Below are positions 41,401 through 51,300 of a stretch of DNA of 64,000 nt, piece after piece. Positions within the stretch are counted from its first letter, which is position 1, and every line of letters begins with the position of its first letter. Source of the stretch: Urophycis tenuis (taxonomy: Eukaryota > Chordata > Actinopteri > Gadiformes > Phycidae). The notes beneath the pieces were generated by a model. That model did not search any database, was not told where the DNA came from, and saw only the letters and a program-made list of their open reading frames with translations. A program made the position numbers and the translations under genes. Where the stretch lies: positions 5,013,974 to 5,077,973 of the forward strand of contig JAXIVH010000032.1 in the NCBI GenBank assembly GCA_036785325.1. Reading direction: 5' to 3'.

Positions 41401-42667
41401 CACACACGCACGCACACACTTCACACGCACGCATGCACACACACACGAATAGCTATCTTTAGACACAAGCATAATGGAAGACAGACTGACTGACTGGTGA
41501 ATGGACAGTAACAGCCAGAGTGTTTCAGGGGCAGGAGGAGAAGAAGAACGCTGCCAGGCTGCAGGAGCTGGTGAACAAACTGCAGCTCAAAGTGAAGGTG
41601 TACAAGCGCCAGTGTGAGGAGGCGGTGAGTCGGCTGAAAACCCACCCTTGCCTTTAACTGGAAACTCAGATGTTTGTGATGTGCTCAAGGGTTTTATGGG
41701 CAAAGGTGAATGGTCATTTGTATAGTCTTGTGACAAGGCAAGGGTCAACTACGTAATAAAAAACACAGTAGGCTAGTCATAATACATAATATGCCTTTTA
41801 AAAAGGCGTAACGTAGTGAAGGTATTTTGTAAAGATATAGAATATTGAATATTGTGCTATTGTGCGAAAAGGTCCAAAAACATGTTGGTAAAAACAGCCA
41901 TTGTCAGTGCAGTGCAGGATTTGAGGGCAGGATAGTGTACAGGCCTGGGTGTTCAACTCCCTGCTGAAGCTATATAGGGTTTGATTCCTAAAGTCTCCAA
42001 CCTACCTGTACATTTAGGGCATGTATTAGGGCAGCCTACTTGTAGGCATCCATAGCTATGTTATGTGATTACGTAAATGTGTAGCTTTTACTCTAATAAA
42101 GCCTGTTATGCACATCATTATAATACCTTTGATTGATTTGTTAAACATATACATGTACTATTAACAGAAAGTTTCCTCCTGAGCTTGAGAGGGGCTAGTG
42201 AGAGTCATTCTGGGTAATGCAGGAAAATAGCAGACTGAAGCGGATTGCAGAAAGCCCACAATAAACTATAACATTACACATATCGGAAAAGTAGGACGTC
42301 ACCTGGGTTGCGTTGTACATCACCAACATAACGATGTCACGGTGCTTCAGACTGTATTTCTATTGTAAAAACATGTATCTGTATGTGTGACTGTATGTGT
42401 CAGTCTTTGGTTAAAAGTGTGCAAAATGACTAGTATACTGAACCATGGCTAGAATATTGAGCTCCGTTTCGTTGTGGGCTGTTCCTCACCATGAGGAGCG
42501 TTGTTCTCTCGTGTGATTGGCAGGAGGAGCAGACCAGCGCACACCTCGCGAGGTTCCGGAAGGTGCAGCACGACCTCGAGGAGGCGGAGGAACGCGCCGA
42601 CATCGCAGAATCTCAAATGAACAAATTACGCGCTAAAAGTCGCAATATCGCCGGCAAAGGAGAATAG
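23498..42667 (+). CDS. Sarcomeric myosin heavy chain, gene A (complete)
   Basis: Class II muscle myosin heavy chain: ATP-driven motor plus dimeric coiled-coil rod that packs into thick filaments. The 38 coding exons are listed in the next two entries; they sum to 5799 nt, 1932 residues, ending KLRAKSRNIAGKGE. All splice phases agree and no exon is broken. The start MADAEMAMFGVAAPYLRK is family-typical. Compared with MYH-B it is more divergent (for example IAVVQPEDIRPMNPPKF where fast myosins have KEDQVFPMNPPKF), and its exons are a mosaic of GC-rich and AT-rich blocks. The exact paralog name cannot be fixed from sequence alone: it is in the fast/embryonic MYH cluster next to SCO1, where human has MYH3. 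I saw no miR-208 or miR-499 sequence in its introns, which argues against MYH6/7/7B. Confidence 0.95.
24811..24842. repeat. (TGTC)n repeat and nearby SINE-like tail
   Basis: About seven TGTC units, followed at 24868-24900 by GGATAAGAGTGTCTGCTGAA, a fish SINE 3' tail. Both lie in the MYH-A intron between coding exons 2 and 3. Confidence 0.7.
30609..31061. mobile_element. Foldback (MITE-like) element in MYH-A intron 16
   Basis: Two inverted blocks define it. Outer arms 30621-30649 and 31018-31046 match as inverted repeats with 3 mismatches in 29. Inner arms 30720-30741 and 30969-30990 match with 1 mismatch in 22. Weaker pairing of GTACCA-type ends extends to about 30610 and 31060. No transposase is encoded, so it is non-autonomous. 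The core holds a telomere-like repeat. MYH-B has only 380 bp in the equivalent intron and no such element. Superfamily and target duplication could not be assigned. Confidence 0.7.
30747..30829. repeat. Telomere-like (CCCTAA)n array, degenerate
   Basis: Repeated CCCTAAC/CCTAACC words with frequent substitutions (ACTCCTAAATCC, CTCACCCTAACACTAACC). It sits inside the foldback element rather than at a chromosome end. Confidence 0.8.
33256..33328 (-). tRNA. tRNA-Val (AAC)
   Basis: 73 nt from GTTTCCG to GGAAACA. Acceptor and T stems pair fully, the B box GGTTCGAAACC is intact, and loop CTAACAC gives anticodon AAC (bases 33293-33295). Differences from the vertebrate consensus are G to C in the D loop (TGTACTGG) and C to T in the anticodon stem, still a G-U pair. 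No run of four T follows within about 30 bases, so Pol III termination may be poor. Confidence 0.8.
33514..33585 (-). pseudogene. tRNA-Val relic
   Basis: Aligns along its length with the Val copies (TAGTGCAGTGG, CCTAACATGC, AAGGTCCCTGGTT) but the acceptor stem is destroyed (GTATGTG versus CAGAATC) and the B box reads GGTTGGTGACC. Anticodon position still reads AAC. Confidence 0.75.
33715..33787 (+). tRNA. tRNA-Val (CAC)
   Basis: 73 nt, GTTTCCGTAGTGTAGTGG through GGGCGGAAACA. All stems pair; A box TAGTGTAGTGG and B box GGTTCGAAACC are intact. Loop CTCACAC gives anticodon CAC at 33748-33750. It is followed by AATTTTAACC, whose TTTT can end Pol III transcription. It differs from the human Val-CAC consensus, as I remember it, by one T-stem base. 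It is the only copy on the same strand as the myosin gene and the best preserved. Confidence 0.92.
34144..34215 (-). pseudogene. tRNA-Val relic, UAC anticodon position
   Basis: 5' half well kept (GTTTCCATAGTAAGTGGTTA) but the 3' acceptor strand is lost (GAGCGATC) and the B box reads AGTTCAAAACC. The loop reads CTTACAC, giving TAC where its relatives have AAC or CAC. Confidence 0.75.
34418..34490 (-). pseudogene. tRNA-Val-derived copy with UAA anticodon
   Basis: Keeps a plausible cloverleaf: acceptor GTTTCCG/TGAAAAC has one C-A mismatch and one G-U, anticodon stem TTCGC/GCGAA is perfect, the T stem pairs and the loop TTCGAAA is intact. The anticodon loop is CTTAAAT, so the anticodon reads UAA (34455-34457), which would decode leucine UUA on a valine body. 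Probably a decayed copy, but better preserved than two of its neighbours. Confidence 0.65.
34714..34786 (-). tRNA. tRNA-Val (AAC), probably degenerate
   Basis: 73 nt with anticodon AAC. Three blemishes: acceptor GTTCCCG creates a C-A mismatch, anticodon stem TTCGC/GCAAA has another, and the B box is GGTTCAAAACC. It could be a low-scoring gene or a pseudogene. The + strand reading across it gives a spurious peptide containing PPGFEPGT, typical of translated tRNA genes. Confidence 0.6.
39628..39776 (+). mobile_element. tRNA-derived SINE in MYH-A intron
   Basis: A-box-like TAGAGCGGGTGG and B-box-like GGTTAAATCCC about 45 bases later mark a Pol III head; the 3' end is TAAGTCGCTTTGGATAAAAG then CCTCTGCTAAATGCCC, the conserved fish SINE tail. 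About 150 bp, in the intron after coding exon 33. Confidence 0.75.
41284..41447. repeat. CA-rich compound repeat beside MYH-A donor
   Basis: CA dinucleotides alternate with CACTTCACATGCACAC words. It starts about 6 bases after the donor of coding exon 36 (41283). Confidence 0.9.
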
Positions 42668-44855
42668 GAAGCATGTACTGCTCTTGTGTTTCTGAATATG
42701 TTGTGGGACTGCTAGTTAAGGAAGTAGAGTGAGTTGTGGCTTTTTTGTTTTGTATTATGGAGTAGGCTACAGTGATTGTCCAATTGATTAAAAAGAGCCT
42801 ATATACAATGCGTACAAATACAATACAATCAATCCCTATACTAATATACAAGGTTCAACAGTATAGTAGTTTTTTAGTAAGAGATGAATATTCAAGCAGT
42901 AGGCCTAGTATTTGTTAGGTATTACGCAATAGGCCTACGTCAAATGACCTGTTCCAGATGATATTAAATGATGTCAAATATAAGCAGTGAACTTGTTTGT
43001 TGAAGTGTGTCTGTGTGAGGTTGATATGCATGGCATGGTATTGCTCACTCTACATTAGATGTTCACATTCATGTGTACTGTTGTACATAATGGCTGTAGT
43101 AGGCTACCTGGTTACTAAAGGTCACCTTAGAATAACAGAGGTAGCCCAATAATTAACTCCAGCAGAAGCAATTTCAACACCAAGAAATATGATACGTAGA
43201 TGAAGAAGAAAAAAAAAGAAAGAAAAAAAACACTCCTCATTCAGACGTCTCGTGGTCTTGGTCTTTATCTCCATAGCTATGCAAATTTCATCGTAGAGAT
43301 TATGTCGTTTCGAGTGAGAATATTGTAACAAGATAGACACACACAGCCATCCTTTGGTCGTGAAAATGTCACCAATCTATCAGCCCATCAATCACGTTAA
43401 CCCATGTTGGTGACGGTGTGTTTGTATTTTTACGTTAGCTGCAGTTGCAGCTGATCGCCACCAGATGGCTCTGAGACTCCCAGCAGCACATTGTGTTGTC
43501 AGCCAAACTCACATCCAAATCAAGCAACAATCAAATTAAAACATTTTGTAAATAGGATTGTATATATTACACGTAAGAGGTAATCAAGAAGACAACAAGA
43601 ACCATATCGTCAATGTGAGGGATTCAAACCACCAAGTCCTTTTCATTGTGTTAATGACAGTTTACACTGGGGCCATGTCTTCTGAACTCATCACACAAGA
43701 GGAATTGCTGTTGAACATCAGCACAATAACGGCTGGGATTATCTCCTGTACTTGGCCTGGCTGCGGCCTCATACAGCCATTGTGTTGTTTTCATACAGTT
43801 CTATGAGCAACATGTATTAGTTAACAGCAAGCGACAACAGATTGAAGATTTGTTTGTTTGTTTCAAGGTTTATTTTGCTGAACGAACACAAATAGCTCCG
43901 CAATGGGACTTGTGTCTGGACTGTTGCCAAGCAACACAAACATCTTCCTGGCCTGCAGCTGTCTGTGGGTTCCTGCGTTGCCGCAGTCCAGCTACTGTTT
44001 ATCATGTACTGTCATGTTTTATCATGTACGCTCATCTGTGTGGTTCCACCTAATGTTGGTTGACAGGCTCTTTGGCGGCATGTGTGATTCCGCCGAGTTA
44101 ACAGCTTATTCATTAAGCCAGTTAACAGTTCTTATCAACACAGATCGAGTGGAGTGATACATGAAAGTTATGTTACATCCTATATCAGCACTCATCCAAT
44201 GCCTCTTGTCCAATCAAACGAGTTGCTCGGAGCTAATTGCTGTGAAAGTATAGTTATTGTTAATACTAGCGGATAATCTGATGAGTAAGTTACTCATGAC
44301 AGTATCTGTGGCTCTGTTTTCATGGAAACCATAAAGATCTTCAGAATGTTTTCCTAGACCTCTTCTGTGAAACAAGGCTCTTTCATGTTATTTTATTCAC
44401 CTCGGTCGACCTACTTTAATGCAAACCAAAAGTTTGAAGGGAATACAAATGTGGTGTATTGGCAAACACCAGAAAAATGCTGTGCTTTTTGGCTACATAT
44501 ATTAAAATCGGCTTTGGCTAAAAATATTAAAATATATATCAACATATTTTATACCAATGAAACATCAGACAAATCCATGCGCGACCCATATCATAACCTG
44601 TTGTGGCACGTGATGCTGTTCTAAATGCTATTTTGAGTCACATTTGAGTCATCATTTAATTTGATAAAAAATACATATTGCTTACATATTGCCCATGTTG
44701 CATTATGGACATCCAAACATGATAACCTCTATTAAATGTAAAAAATAAAACCATTATGATAATTCTTCAACATGTTATTTCCTTACATTCATTTCTAGAT
44801 ATGTTAGTACAGAGCATGTGGATCCTTGACTTCCATTTCAACCAGGCCTGGAGTA
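42668..44855. other. Convergent spacer between the two MYH genes
   Basis: Holds both 3' UTRs. Candidate polyadenylation hexamers are ATTAAA at 42787-42792 for MYH-A and, on the minus strand, ATTAAA near 44654 and AATAAA at 44392-44397 for MYH-B. A CTCF-like core CCACCAGATGGC lies at 43458-43469. No gene is recognised. Confidence 0.6.
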
Positions 44856-47800
44856 TTATTCACCACTGGGTTTTCCCTGCGAAGGTAAAAACAACACATT
44901 TGATTATTGTTATTAGTACTGAGATTATTGAAAGTGATTTAGAGTTGAGAACATTGCTGTTCCATAATTACATGTGACAAAAAAAAAATCACAATCTAGT
45001 TGCTATGGTAGTAGTAATGTATAGCAGTAATGTACAGTAGTAATGTATAGCAGCATAGCAGTAATACTGTGAGTTTCCATTGGTTCTTGACCCCCACCTT
45101 GCCCATGTCACGGCTCTTGGCCCTCAGCTTGTTGAGCTGGGACTCTGCGATGTCCGCCCTCTCCCCAGCCTCCTCCAGCTCATGCTGCAGCTTCCTTAAC
45201 CTGGCCAGGTTACTGTTGGTCTGCTCCTCCTGACGGGCCGACCCACAGACCGCTAATTAGCTACATTAGTGGTAGTTTAGAGTAGTTATGTTAGCAATAG
45301 TTAAGCCACAATGGCAACACTTACTGCTTCATCTGACTGCCGCTTGTACACTTTGACCTTCATCTGAAGTTTGTCCACCAGTTCCTGCAGCCTTGTCATG
45401 TTCTTCTTGTCCTCCTCCGACTACATCTCACAAGAACAAAACACTTTCATATTCAAAGCTTCGCTTCCTATTTGTGTACAATATCCAGCCATTCATTTGC
45501 ACACAGTAAATTACAGACAAAAATAGCAACAGTGAACAGAAGTATAGTACCTGATAGCTGAGGTCTTTAATCCTGCGTTCATATTTCCTGACACCCTTCA
45601 CAACATCTGAGGCATGCCTCTGTTCTGCTTCCAGCTCATTCTCAAGCTCTCGTACCTGCAAGGAGAACGCAGGTAAAATGTTTGCTATCACACTTCAAAA
45701 AGCATGTTGTCTCATCCAGTTTCGGGTAGGATGGGTTGATTTAGTTAGTATTAGGGTGTTTGACTCCCAGCCTTAAAACGTTGTGGGATCAAACTCCAAC
45801 ATATGCAGTAACCTTACCCTTACTGCTCATTAATGACATGAATCTAACATTCACTACATGTTACTTTGATAAAGACACCATGAAGAAAATGGAATTGTGT
45901 ACAGAAGTGTAAGTTATGACAACACTGTGTCAATAGTTAACGGCTGGCTGTGGTCAGCTGGTTTACATGGCTGCAGGGTGGTATTTCCTACCCTGGTCTC
46001 CAGTTTCTGGAGCTGCTTCTTGCCGCCCTTCAGGGCCAGGTTCTCGGCCTCGTCCAGGCGCTGCTGCAGGTCCTTCACGGTCACCTCAAGGTTCTTCTTC
46101 ATCCTCTCCAGGTGAGCGCTGGTGTCCTGCTCCTTCTTCAGCTCCTCCGCCATCATGGCCGCCTGCAAAGGAAACGCGTGCCATTGCTTCTTACAATATC
46201 AAAACAAAAGACTCCCAGAGATGAATTATCTTATTATCTTCAAACAGCAGCACATTGGTCTACAGTAGACCATGACGTAGATCGTATCACCCTTCAAACA
46301 CAAAGGCCATTTGCAGTTCTTTACACATTTAACAATTTAAAAGATAATTGTGAAATAAAAGGGGAAGAAAGTAGAAGAATAAATGGGACGCGTTATTGAA
46401 AGTAATGTTGGATATTCAGAAGCGCTGTGCTAAAAGTGTTGAGGCAGACCACAGATGCTCTGGAAGTTTGGTGGTAGTAAACACTGCTTCCATGCTGGGT
46501 TTGAACCCTAGGAATAGTAACAGACTGTCCTTTATGACCTGAGAGCTGTGGTGGGAGTAAAACAAAGATGCAGATCAGCGATGTGTTCTGCACCCAAACC
46601 ATTTAGTGCATTCAAGACATTTGTACACTAGGGGGTTCCCAAAGCCTTATTAGTGTCCATATGCACAGTACATAATGTATTAAGGTCTCACGTCTGTTAT
46701 GGCCTTTTTGGCTTTCTCCTCAGCGTTCCTGGCCTCCTGAATGCTGTCTTCCATCTCACTTTGGATCTGCGTCAACTCAGCCTCCAACTTCTTCCGGCTA
46801 TTGATCAGGCTGGTGTTCTGTGGGAGACACAACACAAGGAACGCATTACGAAGGGACGCCTTCGAAAGGGACACCTTAGCGAGTATCTTCAGAGGAGTAG
46901 GAAAAGGTAGAAAGAGTACAAGGAGGTGAAAAGAGCAGTTGAAACCAGACCTGGGAGTGGAGGAGCTGGGCCCTCTCCGTAGCCTCCAGGAGCTCCTGTT
47001 CCGCCACCTTGCGACTCCTCTCAATCTGCTCCACGACGCCTCGGGTCTCCTCCACCTCCGCCTGCATCAGGTTGCTCCTGCGCTCCGACATGGCCACCTG
47101 CTCCTTCATGTCCTCGCTCTCTTTCACTGAGTCCTCCAGGTGGATTTGCACTTCCTACAAACATAAATAGATGCATACATATAAACAAAATACATTGCAT
47201 GTGGTGTTTATAGAGTCTCTTACCTTTGACTCAAGCCTTCTCTATGTAGCTGAAGCCAAATCTATGTCATTTAAAACTGTACCGTGCAACTAAAATTTTT
47301 GGGAACGCTGGCTTTTGTGGCTGTGCTAGGGCGGCTGATTGAGTCGGCTATCATTGGATACCTTGAGTTGAACTTGTATGTTCTTCAGTTGTTTCTGGGC
47401 CTCGGCAGCGTGTCTGTTGGCGTAGCTGAGCTGCATCTCCATTTCGTTCAGGTCCCCCTCCATCTTCTTCTTGACCCGCAGGGCGTCATTGCGGCTGCGG
47501 ACCTCTGCGTCCAGCGTGGTCTGCATGGACTCCACCGTTCGCTGGCAGCTCCTCTTCAGCTGGTCCAGCTCCTCGTCCTTCTCGGAGACCTTCTTGTCCA
47601 CCTCGGCCTTCAGCTGGTTCAGCTCCAACTGGACCCGCAGGATCTTGGACTCCTGATGCTCCAGGGAGGCCTGGAGGGGAGGATGAGAAGCAGTCAGATT
47701 CAGATTTGTTTATTGCCGGGTGGGTTTGCCCGTACAAGGAAATATATGTGATATGTTTGTACAGGGATGAAAAGGATCATACACAATACAAATATCTTGA

Positions 47801-48301
47801 AATGGATAAAAAATATACAATTTTAAAAATCGAAAATATGAAGTGGAAAGTGACAAACTTAGACACACTTTTAACCCAACATGGGAAATGTAGGTGTAAC
47901 ATCAGTTTTACATTTTTTTTTACAAAAAAATAGGAATATGTAAACGTAAAACTTTTACATATTCCCAAGACACATAATTGACATTGTGTCTTGAGTCACA
48001 GTGTCTGTGCCTTGCGGTCTGGGGATAATAGAAAGGCAAGCCGATGTAAAGTTTGGGGAGGGATTCGTGGAGTAGAGAGCAACTCTAGGTGTTTTACGGT
48101 TAAGTAAGTGAAGCCATCTTTACCTCCGCCTCCTCCAGAGCAGTCTGAGCCTCCATCTTCTCCACGTCCGTCTGTTTCTTGGACTTGTCCAGCTCATGCA
48201 TGGTTCTGCCAGTTTCCCCAAGCTGCTCAGTGAGCTCCATCACTTCCTCTAGATCAGGAGAGGAAAGCAGTAACTTAGCAGTAGAGACAGAAAGAGTGAG
48301 T

Positions 48302-48339
<38 letters not shown>

Positions 48340-51300
48340 ATACGTTGCAGATTTTTGTTTTCACGCTTGAGGACCTCCAGCATCTCGTGGGCCTCCTCGT
48401 AAGCATTCTTCATCTTGAAGTTCTCGGTGCCCAGGGACCGCACCTCCTTCAGAGCCGACTCCAGCTCCGTCTGACCCTCCTGGTGCTTCTGCTTCCACTC
48501 AGACAACACCTGCACACAATGAATGTCTGAGAAGCTCAACACTAAAGACCACACACACACACACACACATATGTTCACCTTTAACTCTCATATTGGCATA
48601 GTTTTCAACCAGCCCATATATACTGTATATATATTTTCCTGTGCAGTGTTTGCCACCCAAATAATGTTCAGTGACCCGAACTGACCACCTTTCCCCTTTG
48701 AAAAATGTTTGAAGGCACCAATGCCTTGATAGGCCACATCTCAACTCATTTCCACCACCAGGAGCGAAGCAGTCGCCCACCGACCTTGTCAAAGTTCCTC
48801 TGCTTCTTGTCCAGGGCGGAGGCGGTGGCGTTGGAGCGCTCCATGTCCAGCATCAGGTCCTCCACCTCCCCCTGCAGCCGCTGCTTCGTCTTCTCCATGG
48901 ACGAGCATTTGGCGTTCATGGCCTCCGTGGCCTCTTCGGCCTCCTGGAGGCGCAACGCAAGCTTCTTCCTGGTGGAGGCGAGAGTCAAGCGCATTTGCAC
49001 ACGGGTTTAGTTGTCGGTACAATATCTAGACGTGAGAAGGGTGGTATCTTGAATGTACGTGACAGCAGGTCTGTTACGTCATTAGGTCCGATTGTCGGTA
49101 TTAGAATGATGTACCATTTGCTTTTGTTAATAACACTAATAATAATCATAACCATAATAATAATACATTAATTAATCTTGTCACGTATACATATTCTCTG
49201 CACCTCTGGGTGTTGTGGTTTGGTCTGGTTCTGTGCCACACCCCCAGCCACACCTGGTACCTTCATCTGGACATGCCACTGCCTTGGAGTAGTAGTAGTA
49301 TTAGTAGCAGTAGTAGTCATAGCAGTAGCAGTAGTAGTAGTAGTAGTAATAGTAGTAGTAGTAGTACCAGCATTAAACATATTAAACTTTGTATGCTAAG
49401 AGGCATAAAGGCCGGCAGCCTTACTTGGCCTCCTCCAGCTCGTCGGTCCTCTGGATGGCGTCGGTCTCGTACTTGGTCCTCCACTGAGCCACCTCGCTGT
49501 TGGCCTTGGAGAGGCCTCGCTGCAGCTCCGCCTTGGCCTCCTGCTCCTCCTCATACTGCTCCCGCAGGAGATCGCAGTCGTGGCGCGCAGACTGCAGACT
49601 GTGGGCCAGGGAGTTCTTGGCCTTGGTAGCCAGGGGAGAGGAAAATATAAAAACACTTCAGGATGGAAGTGTCGGGAAAGAAAAACAGCCCCCCGCCTGC
49701 TATCTTATTGGATGTTATTTTACCTTAACCTCCTCCTCATGGAATCGATTCAGCTCCTCCATCTGTTGGAGGCAAGCCTGTCTTCCACGAGTGAGCTGGG
49801 ACATCAGGGACTCCTTCTCTTCCAGCTGGCGGGACATCTCAGCTGGACAGCATAATAATAAACTTTATTTACAAAAATAAATCAATGTTAACAAGACAGA
49901 GGATAGATGTCAAGAGAGAGAGCAGCAATCAATACAAAGAAAATATAAAATGGGATACAAATGTGAGATGTCAAGATAAAATATTAATGAAAGACAAAAC
50001 AGTCTATAAAAGTTGGTGATACAAAGTGATTTAAGATAGTTGAAAAAGCATGCTAGCCATATCTCCTCAGACAGTTGGGGGGAAGGGCGTGCAAATGCGA
50101 GTTAGGCTACAAACAATTGTGTATGTGTATATAGTATAGCCCTACCATAGTACCATAAGGAAATATATATGTGGCGTTGCCACTGTCCTGAAGTGATATG
50201 CTAGAATAGATCTCACCATTTTCTGTCTGCAGGCGTGCTTTCTGGCTGGACAGGTCATTGATCAGTCTCTGATGTTCCTCCTCTTTTGCATTGGCCTCAT
50301 GAAGACTGTCTTCAAGCGAGCGACATAGTTTCTCCAAATTGATCTTTCAAAATAAAAGCACAATAACACAACAATCTCCCAGTTGGTGTAACTTCAATGG
50401 AAAAGCATAGTGCTCATTTTCTAGATGACGTAACGTGGAACTGGAAAAGTTTTATTATATCTCAGACCAATGACGTCAACAGTCCAACCTTTCTGTGATT
50501 TTTTAATGGGATATGGAGTTATATGAGTTATATGGAGATATAAGGAGTACTCTCTTACATTAAATAAAAATACCTAAATTTCTAAACCTCCAAACGACCA
50601 TTGGCCAACCTTCGATTTGGCGATGGCTTCCATGTTACTTGACAGGTCGTCCACCTCCAGCTTCAGCTCACTCTTCTCCTTCTCAAGCTTCTGTTTGACC
50701 CTCTGGAGGTTGTCCACGTGTTCGCCCAGCTCCGCCGCGCTGTCGGCGTGCTTCTTGCGCAGGGCGGCGGAGGTCGCGTCGTGCTGCAGGGCGCTCTCCT
50801 CCAGGTCACGCCGCAGTTTCTGGAGCTCCGCCTCACGTTTCTTGTTGACCTCCACCTGGGCGGCGGTGGCTCCTCCGGCCTCCTCCAGCCTCTCGCTGAT
50901 CTCCTCCAGCTCCCGGGACAGATCGGACCTCTGCTTCTCCACCCTGGCCTGGGAGGAACGCTCCGCCTCCACCTCCTCCTCCAGCTCCTCGATGCGGGCC
51001 TGCACACGGGAGAATGCACCAACTGTATTTTGTAAACTGGTAATTCCACAAAACTACTTCTATAGATTTGTTTAAGCCCATTTTATACCCCGTCCTTTAT
51101 TGTGTTTGTAGACATACTGTATTTACTGTATTTCTTTGTGTATTTTTCATGTAATGTGTCTTAAATTGTTTTACTTTTGTGAACATCTCTGCTGCTACAT
51201 TGTCTCCTCATAGGGATCTTATCTCTGATCGTCTCTCACGTTTCAGATGGTCTGGTTACCTGCAGTTCTTTTATCTTCTTCTGAAACTGAACTCCAAGGG

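Larger units (their letters stand above)
31991..42667 (+). other. MYH-A rod: coding exons 20-38
   Basis: Exons: 31991-32246, 32665-32907, 35138-35314, 35505-35650, 35773-35863, 36160-36549, 36634-36760, 36851-36969, 37081-37277, 37477-37660, 37967-38132, 38231-38355, 38770-39078, 39301-39504, 39892-40017, 40253-40423, 41179-41283, 41529-41624, 42524-42667. Exon lengths (256, 243, 177, 146, 91, 390, 127, 119, 197, 184, 166, 125, 309, 204, 126, 171, 105, 96 nt, then a 144-nt last exon) follow the conserved vertebrate MYH plan. The first exon carries the end of the neck (FIIQYNIRSFMNVKNWPWMK) and the start of S2; the rest is uninterrupted heptad-repeat coiled coil with alternating charge. The acceptor of the 37477 exon (CACAAAG) has a poor pyrimidine tract but phase and homology fix it. 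Confidence 0.93.

Noticed and set aside
45425..45691. Longer exon reading through the donor of MYH-B coding exon 36 with a hydrophobic tail
   Set aside because: It runs past the clear donor at 45551 into intron; the conserved 105-nt exon and the next exon's phase fit instead.
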